From: Bacteroidota bacterium
GTDB taxonomy: Bacteria > Bacteroidota > Ignavibacteria > UBA10030 > UBA6906
Length of the DNA: 5,301 nt
Direction: 5' to 3'
Assembly: GCA_003541875.1 (NCBI GenBank)
Contig: DPLS01000164.1
Coordinates: forward strand, 1-5,301
Below the pieces are notes generated by a model. It saw nothing but the letters and a program-made list of their open reading frames with translations. It did no database searches and was not told where the DNA came from. How positions within the stretch are numbered: position 1 is the stretch's first letter; the number at the start of each line of letters is the position of its first letter. The translations under genes were made by a program, and so were the position numbers. Below are positions 1 to 5,278 of this stretch, in pieces.

Positions 1-785
1 GCCCCCGCGAGCAGATTGAAATACTTCATGAGAGCGTCAAGCTGAAGATGTGACCCGCCGGTGCTCAACGTCATTCCCTTTACCCGGACTTCGTTGGATG
101 TAACGCTGAAATCTCCAGAGAGTCGTTTCAACGAGAAGGTCGGGCGAATCGATTCGAAGCTAAGATTGGAGATGGCGGCGAGTTTCTCGCCTTCGCTGAT
201 CGTGCAAGAGGTCTCCAGATTGAACTTCGTCAGAGTGACGTTGTGGTACTCGACATAGAATGGGTCATCGAGAGAATGATCGGGCTCAGCAAGTGAGGCC
301 GAATCGACGAGTACAAATGTTCCGTCCTGAATCTTGAAGTGTTTGAGCTTGATTGTCCAATCGAATGGCTTGCTGGCTGCTGTATCTTCAGGAGTGGGCC
401 TCACCATGCGGCTGAAATTCCATACGCTGTCTCTGCCTCTCAGCAGTGAGATTTTGGGACGTACAAGAGTGAGATTGTCGACAGCAATCGTCTTGCCGGG
501 TATCCGAAACAGGTCATAGCGTAGATCCAATCGTTCAGCTACAACAAGATAATCGTTCCGGACTTTGATAGAGATATGATCGATGGAGAAGCCCGAGACG
601 AGGTTTCCGGTGATTGTCCCAAGCTGGATCTCGGCGTCAAGCAATGAATCAAGGCGAGAAAGTGCATACGCACGCAGGCCGTCGCGGAACACCTGTGTTT
701 GTGTAACACCTGCAAGGAGTAACAAGAACAGTACGAAACCTGCAAGCCCGTAGGCAAGTATTTTCAGCAGCTTTTTCACACGCAT
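1..785 (-). CDS. TamB/AsmA-like translocation and assembly module protein, N-terminal part (runs off left edge)
   Basis: An open minus-strand frame of 261 codons starts with ATG at 785-783 and is still open at the window edge, so only the N-terminus is present. Residues 1-6 are basic (MRVKKL) and residues 7-26 form a strongly hydrophobic segment, which suggests an inner-membrane signal anchor with the rest in the periplasm. Residues 30-125 resemble the TamB N-terminus: amphipathic start, 'GTITGNLVSGFSIDHISIKV' (56-75), then beta-rich repeats such as 'VDNLTLVRPKISLLRG'. Known members are very long beta-rich proteins (often over 1000 residues) that bridge the envelope and serve in outer-membrane assembly or phospholipid transport. 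The start is supported by an AAGGAG site 9 bases upstream and an in-frame stop three codons before the ATG. It lies 25 bases after rfaE2, probably in the same operon. The C-terminal domain that would separate TamB from a generic AsmA-like protein is outside the window. Confidence 0.8.
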   Translation of the reverse strand, partial: MRVKKLLKILAYGLAGFVLFLLLLAGVTQTQVFRDGLRAYALSRLDSLLDAEIQLGTITGNLVSGFSIDHISIKVRNDYLVVAERLDLRYDLFRIPGKTIAVDNLTLVRPKISLLRGRDSVWNFSRMVRPTPEDTAASKPFDWTIKLKHFKIQDGTFVLVDSASLAEPDHSLDDPFYVEYHNVTLTKFNLETSCTISEGEKLAAISNLSFESIRPTFSLKRLSGDFSVTSNEVRVKGMTLSTGGSHLQLDALMKYFNLLAG

Positions 786-794
786 CAGCCACTA

Positions 795-800
795 CTCCTT
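795..800 (-). promoter_or_regulatory. Shine-Dalgarno site of the TamB-like gene
   Basis: On the minus strand this reads AAGGAG, followed by a 9-base spacer and ATG at 785-783. It sits in the 25-base gap after the rfaE2 stop codon. It fixes the start of the TamB-like frame and shows that the organism uses canonical ribosome binding at some genes. Confidence 0.75.
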
Positions 801-810
801 GGATGTAGGG

Positions 811-1317
811 TCAGGCGTTTCGTGAACTGCCACTACTCTCAGGACGATATGCCTTGAGCACGCGCTTGATGGTGTTTGTCGTGGACCGGCCAGCGGTTAG
901 GCGAATCGTTTTCACGATTCCTCCGTGCCCTTCAACGACATCTCTTCCGACAATCTGACCGACCTTCCAATCGGCCCCCTTCACAAGCACATTTGGAACC
1001 AATGCCTTGATAAGCCCGTATGGTGTGTCATCGCCAAACAAACAGACATAGTCAACGCACGCAAGACTGGAAAGTACAACGGCCCGGTCTGCATTTTTGT
1101 TGATCGGACGGTTCTTGCCCTTGATGCGTCGGATCGATGCGTCGGTATTGAGGCCAACAATCAGCACATCTCCGAGATTTCTGGCCGCCTGCAAGTATTC
1201 GACATGGCCACGATGGAGGATGTCAAACGTTCCATTTGTGAAGACAACTTTCTTTCTCTTCTTGCGAAGCTCGTTTCTCAGTTTGACGAGTTTCCGAATA
1301 CCCAGTACTGTTCCCAC
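811..1317 (-). CDS. rfaE2: D-glycero-beta-D-manno-heptose 1-phosphate adenylyltransferase (RfaE2/HldC)
   Basis: This 168-residue cytoplasmic enzyme transfers AMP from ATP to heptose 1-phosphate, giving ADP-D-glycero-beta-D-manno-heptose, the precursor of LPS core heptose. The cytidylyltransferase-fold signature is clear: 'VVFTNGTFDILHRGHVEYL' (24-42) with the HxGH motif at H35-H38, 'RIKGKNRP' (64-71), 'LVKGADW' (111-117) and 'GRSTTNTIKR' (143-152), the ISTTxxI-like motif of the family. Length fits a stand-alone HldC rather than the fused HldE of enterobacteria. The usual cysteine in NGCFD is threonine here (T30); the effect is unknown. The start is GTG at 1317-1315, overlapping the TAG stop of rfaE1 by one base (TAGTG), which suggests translational coupling; only a weak AGAG precedes it. 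No ATG/GTG/TTG occurs in-frame in at least the 11 codons upstream. The last 11 residues are a Ser/Arg-rich tail beyond the domain. Confidence 0.95.
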   Translation of the reverse strand: MGTVLGIRKLVKLRNELRKKRKKVVFTNGTFDILHRGHVEYLQAARNLGDVLIVGLNTDASIRRIKGKNRPINKNADRAVVLSSLACVDYVCLFGDDTPYGLIKALVPNVLVKGADWKVGQIVGRDVVEGHGGIVKTIRLTAGRSTTNTIKRVLKAYRPESSGSSRNA

Positions 1318-1319
1318 TA
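1315..1319 (-). promoter_or_regulatory. Overlapping stop/start TAGTG joining rfaE1 and rfaE2
   Basis: On the minus strand these five bases read TAGTG. TAG ends rfaE1 and GTG starts rfaE2, sharing one G. With no strong Shine-Dalgarno site ahead of rfaE2, reinitiation by ribosomes finishing rfaE1 is the likely mode, and would keep the two pathway enzymes near equal amounts. Confidence 0.7.
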
Positions 1320-2330
1320 CAGACCACTCTGCGGATGATTTGTGAGATGCAGCGCGCTCGTCAACAACTCATCGGGTTGGATTGGGACGATGCCGACTGC
1401 TCCGACCACAACGCTGGCGGCACAGTTGGACAGTGCCGCAGCTTCCCGCACAGTTCCCCCGCCGACCAGAGCCATCGTCAGCGTGGAAATAACCGTATCG
1501 CCAGCGCCCGAGACATCCTGTACATTTGTTGCGAGACTTCTCATGTGGCTGATCTCACCGTTCTTTTCAAAGAGCGTCAGCCCTTCTTCTCCTCTCGTGA
1601 GCAACACGTTCTCCGCCTGGAGTGTCGCGAGCAAAGATTGACCTGCCTGGATCACATCGTCGTTGTTCCGAATGCGTTTACCGATGGCTTCTTCGGTTTC
1701 TCGCTTGTTGGGCTTAAAGACCGTCACGTTCTTGTATTCAAAGAAGTTGTTGTACTTCGGATCAACGGTGACAATTTTGTTGTACTTGCGGGCGACGGCG
1801 ATAATCTCGTGGATAATGTCTTTGGTGATAACTCCCTTATTATAGTCTTCCAGAATAATGCCGTCGATGTTTTGGATGTTGTACTTCACGGCATCCACAA
1901 TGCGGTGCCGGAGGCGCTCGGGACATTCTGCTTTAGACTCATTATCTATGCGGACGACATGCTGTGAATGCGCGATCACCCGTGTCTTGATCGTGGTCGG
2001 CCGAGACGTATCCTGGACAATTCCCTCTGTGTTCAGGTTCTGCTCTTTGAGAATGTTGAGGAACATCTCTCCGGGGTGGTCGTCTCCAATCAAACCAATG
2101 AGCATTGGCTCTCCGCCCAGAGCTTGAATGTTGTTCGCGACGTTTGCTGCTCCACCTAGCCGGGTTGACTCCGAAACGACATCGACAACGGGGACGGGGG
2201 CTTCAGGAGAAACGCGGGTTACGGTGCCCCAATAGTAGCTGTCCACCATCAAGTCGCCCACGACGGCAATCCGTTTGTGGAGGAAACCCTTGAGCAGTTC
2301 TTTGATGCGCTGTTCAGTGAATGTTACCAC
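1317..2330 (-). CDS. rfaE1: D-glycero-beta-D-manno-heptose-7-phosphate kinase (RfaE1/HldA)
   Basis: This 337-residue PfkB/ribokinase-family sugar kinase phosphorylates heptose 7-phosphate at C1 to the 1,7-bisphosphate, the committed ADP-heptose step for LPS. Visible motifs in order: 'VVGDLMVDSYYWG' (23-35), the heptose-kinase-like 'RVSPEAPVPVV' (39-49), PfkB signature 1 'GGAANVANN' (59-67), 'EDYNKGV' (161-167), 'VDPK' (189-192), 'KPNKRE' (206-211), 'LTRGEEG' (244-250) and PfkB signature 2 'DVSGAGDT' (272-279), with D278 as the expected catalytic base. The length matches a stand-alone kinase or the N-terminal half of fused HldE. The start is GTG at 2330-2328; the codon directly before it is an in-frame TAG, so this is the earliest possible start, and AAGGAG lies 6 bases upstream. 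It is the first gene of the leftward operon, followed by rfaE2 and a TamB-like gene. Other pathway enzymes (GmhA, GmhB, HldD) are not in the window. Confidence 0.95.
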   Translation of the reverse strand: MVTFTEQRIKELLKGFLHKRIAVVGDLMVDSYYWGTVTRVSPEAPVPVVDVVSESTRLGGAANVANNIQALGGEPMLIGLIGDDHPGEMFLNILKEQNLNTEGIVQDTSRPTTIKTRVIAHSQHVVRIDNESKAECPERLRHRIVDAVKYNIQNIDGIILEDYNKGVITKDIIHEIIAVARKYNKIVTVDPKYNNFFEYKNVTVFKPNKRETEEAIGKRIRNNDDVIQAGQSLLATLQAENVLLTRGEEGLTLFEKNGEISHMRSLATNVQDVSGAGDTVISTLTMALVGGGTVREAAALSNCAASVVVGAVGIVPIQPDELLTSALHLTNHPQSGL

Positions 2331-2336
2331 CTACGA

Positions 2337-2342
2337 CTCCTT
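2337..2342 (-). promoter_or_regulatory. Shine-Dalgarno site of rfaE1
   Basis: The minus strand reads AAGGAG, then a 6-base spacer (TCGTAG) and the GTG start. The spacer ends with an in-frame TAG, so the GTG start is well fixed despite not being ATG. Confidence 0.75.
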
Positions 2343-2367
2343 ATTCTGGAACATGAGCGAACACAAA

Positions 2368-2396
2368 AATATATTGATTAACTGCTTAGAATGCAA
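2368..2396 (-). promoter_or_regulatory. Candidate sigma-70-like promoter of the rfaE1-rfaE2-tamB operon
   Basis: On the minus strand, TTGCAT (2396-2391) is followed after 17 bases by TATATT (2373-2368), a 3/6 and a 5/6 match to the -35 and -10 consensus. Transcription would start near 2361, giving a leader of about 30 bases that contains the rfaE1 Shine-Dalgarno site. The same stretch contains TATTTTTG (2371-2364), which fits the Bacteroidota -7 element TAnnTTTG, so the site could be read under either model. The position is sensible, but short AT-rich matches arise easily by chance. Confidence 0.5.
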
Positions 2397-2417
2397 GGAG
2401 TTGCAGGATGGTGCAAC
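2392..2417. repeat. Cluster of alternating TGCAA/TTGCA half-sites, possible operator
   Basis: Three copies of one 5-base word alternate in orientation: TGCAA (2392-2396), GGAG, TTGCA (2401-2405), GGATGG, TGCAA (2412-2416). The second pair extends to a 6-base inverted repeat, GTTGCA/TGCAAC (2400-2405 and 2412-2417). The first copy coincides with the candidate leftward -35 element, so a bound protein there could block or recruit RNA polymerase. The repeats are seen directly; the regulatory role is inference, and no regulator gene is present in the window. Confidence 0.3.
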
Positions 2418-2458
2418 CAAGTGAACTGGAATGACAAGTCGTTCATATAAGCGATCCT

Positions 2459-2487
2459 TTGGCAAAAGGTGTATCTGAATTTATGGT
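2459..2487 (+). promoter_or_regulatory. Distal candidate radA promoter
   Basis: TTGGCA (2459-2464, 5/6 of the -35 consensus) is separated by 17 bases from TATGGT (2482-2487, 4/6 of the -10 consensus). Transcription would start near 2494, leaving a leader of about 60 bases with no Shine-Dalgarno site near the radA ATG. It competes with the proximal candidate, which has the same total consensus score. Confidence 0.35.
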
Positions 2488-2516
2488 ACTACCTTCCTTT
2501 CCCCTATTCTCTCGCG

Positions 2517-2545
2517 TTGAATCTCACTGGCACCCTCAGTATATT
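2517..2545 (+). promoter_or_regulatory. Proximal candidate radA promoter, implying a leaderless transcript
   Basis: TTGAAT (2517-2522, 4/6 of the -35 consensus) is followed after 17 bases by TATATT (2540-2545, 5/6 of the -10 consensus). Only eight bases separate the -10 box from the radA ATG at 2554, so transcription would begin at or within about three bases of the start codon. The lack of any Shine-Dalgarno-like sequence in the 20 bases before the ATG agrees with a leaderless mRNA. An alternative promoter lies about 58 bases upstream. Confidence 0.4.
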
Positions 2546-2553
2546 GACTCGCC

Positions 2554-3915
2554 ATGAGCAAGGTGCATTCAAAATATGTGTGTCAGTCGTGTGCATACGA
2601 ATCGACGCGGTGGATGGGGAAGTGTCCCAACTGCGACGCGTGGAACAGCTTCGTCGAGGAGGTGACTGTTCCCAAGACAAGGGGGAGGCATTCTGGTAGC
2701 GTTCAGTCTTCGAATACCGCAATTCCAATAACAAAGGTCCCAGTGGCATCGGAGCCCCGGACGTCAACGTGCATTCCGGAATTTGACCGGGTGCTTGGAG
2801 GGGGAATTGTCCCCGGCTCAGTCGTGCTGGTTGGGGGGGACCCGGGCATCGGCAAGTCCACCTTGATGATGCAAGTAGCGTCGTCTTTGAGGTCGCTGGT
2901 GGTGTTGTACATTACAGGGGAAGAGTCGGTACACCAAATCAAGCTCCGCGCCGAGCGGCTTGAGATCAAACCATCAGAGAAGCTCTTGCTGCTTGCGGAA
3001 ACAAACCTTGATGTCATCACGGCGCTTCTCGAAAAGACCAATCCCGACCTTGTTGTCGTTGATTCCATTCAGACGATGTTCCGCCCTGATTTTGAGAGTG
3101 CACCCGGCACGGTGAGCCAAGTGCGCGAGGCGACTGCTCAATTTATGCGTTTTGCCAAGACACGAAATGTGTCGGTGTTTCTCATCGGTCATGTCACCAA
3201 AGAAGGGGTCATTGCCGGACCTAGGGTGGTCGAACACATGGTGGACACCGTTCTCCAATTCGAAGGTGAGCAACACTATGCGCATCGAATTCTCCGGGCA
3301 TTGAAGAACCGGTTCGGCTCGACAAATGAAATCGGCATCTTCGAGATGCAGGACAAGGGACTGAGGGAAGTGACCAACCCATCTGAGACTTTTCTTGCGG
3401 AGCGAAGGATGGGAGCATCGGGTTCCACCGTGGTTGCCAATATCGAAGGGACGCGTCCATTGCTGTTGGAGGTCCAGGCTCTTGTTGCGCCAACGAGCTA
3501 CGGCGTACCCCAGCGGTCGTCCACGGGCTTTGACTCAAAGAGACTCCAGATGCTGCTGGCAGTCCTCGAGCGACGCGTGGGTTTCCGACTTGGTCAGTAC
3601 GATGTCTTTGTGAATGTCGTCGGCGGAGTTCGAGTAGATGAGCCAGCAGTGGATGTTGGCATGGCGCTCTCCATCGTCTCCAGTCTTAAAGATGCCGCCG
3701 TTGATCCAAAAGTAGTCGCGATAGGTGAGGTTGGCCTTGGTGGGGAGATTCGCATGGTGAGTCAAATGCAAAAACGGATTGCAGAGGCGAGCAAACTCGG
3801 CTTCAAACGTTGCATCATTCCCAGAAGAAACGTGAAGTTCCGCAACGGCGAGATAGAGTTGATCGAGGTCGAGAGTGTTGAGCAGGCAATCTCGAAAGCG
3901 CTCACGAAAACCTAG
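2554..3915 (+). CDS. radA: DNA repair protein RadA (Sms), branch-migration ATPase
   Basis: This 453-residue cytoplasmic RecA-superfamily ATPase processes recombination intermediates and drives branch migration in homologous recombination repair. All family parts are present and the length is normal. An N-terminal zinc finger has C10, C13, C24 and C27, with 'RWMGKCPNC' between the pairs. The RecA-like core has Walker A 'GGDPGIGKS' (94-102, K101), 'TGEES' (121-125), Walker B 'LVVVD' (166-170) and the RadA-specific KNRFG motif (251-255). The C-terminal Lon-like domain includes 'NVVGGVRVDEPAVDVGMALSIVSS' (354-377) and 'GEVGLGGEIR' (391-400); as in other RadA proteins, the peptidase serine of true Lon is not evident. 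The start is secure because an in-frame TGA (2545-2547) lies three codons before ATG 2554 and the zinc finger follows at once. No Shine-Dalgarno site is visible. It heads a probable two-gene unit with the amidohydrolase 18 bases downstream. Confidence 0.97.
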   Translation: MSKVHSKYVCQSCAYESTRWMGKCPNCDAWNSFVEEVTVPKTRGRHSGSVQSSNTAIPITKVPVASEPRTSTCIPEFDRVLGGGIVPGSVVLVGGDPGIGKSTLMMQVASSLRSLVVLYITGEESVHQIKLRAERLEIKPSEKLLLLAETNLDVITALLEKTNPDLVVVDSIQTMFRPDFESAPGTVSQVREATAQFMRFAKTRNVSVFLIGHVTKEGVIAGPRVVEHMVDTVLQFEGEQHYAHRILRALKNRFGSTNEIGIFEMQDKGLREVTNPSETFLAERRMGASGSTVVANIEGTRPLLLEVQALVAPTSYGVPQRSSTGFDSKRLQMLLAVLERRVGFRLGQYDVFVNVVGGVRVDEPAVDVGMALSIVSSLKDAAVDPKVVAIGEVGLGGEIRMVSQMQKRIAEASKLGFKRCIIPRRNVKFRNGEIELIEVESVEQAISKALTKT

Positions 3916-3933
3916 TACCTTTAACCCGGGTCC

Positions 3934-5274
3934 ATGAACAAATCCCTCATCAAAGTTGGCACCATTGTGACGATGGATCCTGCCCGCAGGATCATCAGGG
4001 ATGGTGGCATTGTTCTCGCCGGGAACCGGATAGAGCGCTTGCTCACGGCAACAGAAGTGCAAGCGTTGAGACAATTCGATGGGGAAGTAGTCGATTGCGG
4101 TCGGCTTGTGGCCATTCCAGGATTTGTCCAGACACATCTCCACTTGTGCCAGACATTGTTTCGTGGCCTTGCAGACGACCTTTCACTTCTCGATTGGCTG
4201 CGGCTGAAGATATTCCCATTCGAGGCAGCACACGACGCGCAATCGATGTATGCGTCTGCGATGGTGGGAATAGCAGAACTCATTCGGTCCGGCACAACCA
4301 CGATCCTCGATATGGGGAGCGTGCAGCACGAAGAGGAAGTAGTCCGTGCGATTGCCGAGACTGGTCTGCGTGCGTTTGTCGGAAAGGCGATGATGGATCT
4401 AAATGACGTCTATCCAAAACTGAAGGAGGCTACTCAACAATCGCTTGATACGACTCGTCGTCAAGCGGAACAGTGGCACGGTTCGTCGGAGGGGCGGATC
4501 AAGTATGCAGTTGCGCCGCGGTTTGTTCTTTCCTGCTCGGATAAGTTGCTTCGGGATGCGTATGAGTTGACGAAGTCCACTCCCGGCATGCTCTTTCATA
4601 CACACGCAGCGGAGAACCGCAGCGAGATTGAGGCGGTCCGGAAGCGGTGTGGGGTCGACAACATCGAGTTTTTTGACTCAATCAACATCCTTCACTCGAA
4701 CACTTGTCTTGCACATTGCATCTGGCTGAATGACCGGGAGGTAGGGTTGCTTTGCGATCGCAAAGCGAAAGTGTTGCACTGTCCATCATCAAATCTGAAA
4801 CTCGGTTCGGGCGTTGCTCGAATTCCCGAGTTACTCTCAAAAGGCATTAGCGTCTCCCTTGGTGCGGATGGTGCGCCATGCAACAACACACTCAACATGT
4901 TTGAAGAAATGAGATTGGCGGCTCTCATCCAGAAGCCACAGCACGGTCCACACGTGATGAGGGCGCAGACTGTGCTCGAGATGGCGACGCTTGGCGGCGC
5001 GGCAGCGCTCGGACTCGAAAAGGAAGTTGGGAGTATCGAACCGGGCAAGAAGGCGGACGTTCTCTTGCTCGACATTGAACAACCGTGGAACCCGTATGAA
5101 ACGTCTGATGTGTATTCGAGCATCGTGTACTCGGGCTCACCGGAGAATGTGGAAAGCGTTCTTGTTGATGGGCGGTGGCTGTACAAAAATGGGGAACACT
5201 CCACGCTAGATTCTTCGCGCGTTGTGAGTAGCGCCAGAGAACAACTCCGGCTTCTGCTCCAACGAACAAACTGA
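3934..5274 (+). CDS. Amidohydrolase, probable 5'-deoxyadenosine / SAH / MTA deaminase
   Basis: This 446-residue metal-dependent hydrolase belongs to the TrzA/MtaD (ATZ/TRZ) group of the amidohydrolase superfamily. Visible active-site motifs: 'PGFVQTHLHLCQTLFRG' (62-78) with metal ligands H68 and H70; 'FHTHAAEN' (221-228) with H224 as ligand and E227 as catalytic; 'LAHC' (259-262) with H261; 'HCPSSNLKLGSG' (282-293); and 'SLGADGAPCNN' (308-318) with ligand D312. The C-terminal 'GSIEPGKKADVLLLD' (366-380) is the usual closing strand of the composite beta domain. 'GADGAPCNN..NMFEEMRLAALIQK' recalls proteins annotated as 5'-deoxyadenosine deaminase (DadD), which deaminate 5'-deoxyadenosine from radical-SAM reactions, and often SAH or methylthioadenosine. 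Exact substrate cannot be read from sequence; a guanine or triazine-type deaminase is less likely. ATG 3934 is preceded by an in-frame TAA (3922-3924), so the start is fixed, but there is no clear Shine-Dalgarno site. Probably cotranscribed with radA. Confidence 0.9.
   Translation: MNKSLIKVGTIVTMDPARRIIRDGGIVLAGNRIERLLTATEVQALRQFDGEVVDCGRLVAIPGFVQTHLHLCQTLFRGLADDLSLLDWLRLKIFPFEAAHDAQSMYASAMVGIAELIRSGTTTILDMGSVQHEEEVVRAIAETGLRAFVGKAMMDLNDVYPKLKEATQQSLDTTRRQAEQWHGSSEGRIKYAVAPRFVLSCSDKLLRDAYELTKSTPGMLFHTHAAENRSEIEAVRKRCGVDNIEFFDSINILHSNTCLAHCIWLNDREVGLLCDRKAKVLHCPSSNLKLGSGVARIPELLSKGISVSLGADGAPCNNTLNMFEEMRLAALIQKPQHGPHVMRAQTVLEMATLGGAAALGLEKEVGSIEPGKKADVLLLDIEQPWNPYETSDVYSSIVYSGSPENVESVLVDGRWLYKNGEHSTLDSSRVVSSAREQLRLLLQRTN
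3976..3993 (+). repeat. Short perfect inverted repeat near the start of the amidohydrolase gene
   Basis: GATCCTGC (3976-3983) and GCAGGATC (3986-3993) are perfect inverted copies with two bases between them. In RNA the innermost pair would open, giving a 7-bp stem with a 4-base loop. GAT (3972-3974) and ATC (3994-3996) could extend the stem past a one-base bulge. It lies about 40 bases inside the coding region (Asp-Pro-Ala-Arg-Arg-Ile). It has no T-tract, so it is not a terminator. It could affect early translation or be a coding coincidence. Confidence 0.45.
4749..4766. repeat. 18-base perfect palindrome inside the amidohydrolase gene
   Basis: GCTTTGCGATCGCAAAGC is identical to its reverse complement over 18 bases, with GCGATCGC at the centre. 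It covers residues Leu272-Ala278 in a region between LAHC and HCPSSN. GCGATCGC is the core of the cyanobacterial HIP1 repeat, but a single copy here says nothing about lineage. It may be chance, or a recognition site for a dimeric DNA-binding protein or methylase. Confidence 0.5.
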
Positions 5275-5278
5275 CTCC

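Larger units (their letters stand above)
2331..2553. other. Divergent intergenic region between rfaE1 and radA
   Basis: This 223-base stretch separates the starts of the two divergent clusters and must contain the controls for both. It holds the rfaE1 Shine-Dalgarno site, a candidate leftward promoter, the TGCAA/TTGCA cluster, and two candidate rightward promoters. A weak 5-base hairpin, CCTTT-GGCA-AAAGG (2456-2469), overlaps the distal rightward -35 element. I see no tRNA, riboswitch, terminator or credible small gene in it. Confidence 0.8.

Noticed and set aside
925..1338. Plus-strand open frame of 137 codons opposite rfaE2
   Set aside because: It is complementary to the nucleotidyltransferase gene and has no recognisable features of its own.
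1335..1967. Plus-strand open frame of 210 codons
   Set aside because: It lies wholly antisense to rfaE1, whose kinase motifs are unmistakable, and its translation shows no domain. It is a shadow frame.
2391..2450. 19-codon open frame in the divergent intergenic region, as a possible leader peptide
   Set aside because: It has no ribosome site, no runs of regulatory codons and no following attenuator hairpin, and it overlaps the candidate leftward promoter.
2456..2469. CCTTT-GGCA-AAAGG hairpin as a terminator
   Set aside because: The stem is only 5 bp, rich in A-T pairs, lacks a T-tract, and sits upstream of gene starts rather than after a gene.
3306..3315. GAACCGGTTC palindrome in radA
   Set aside because: It encodes part of the conserved KNRFG motif, which explains the sequence, and 10-base palindromes are common.
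3535..4143. Minus-strand open frame of 202 codons spanning the radA end and the next gene start
   Set aside because: It overlaps two well-supported plus-strand genes, and its composition reads as the complement of their codons.
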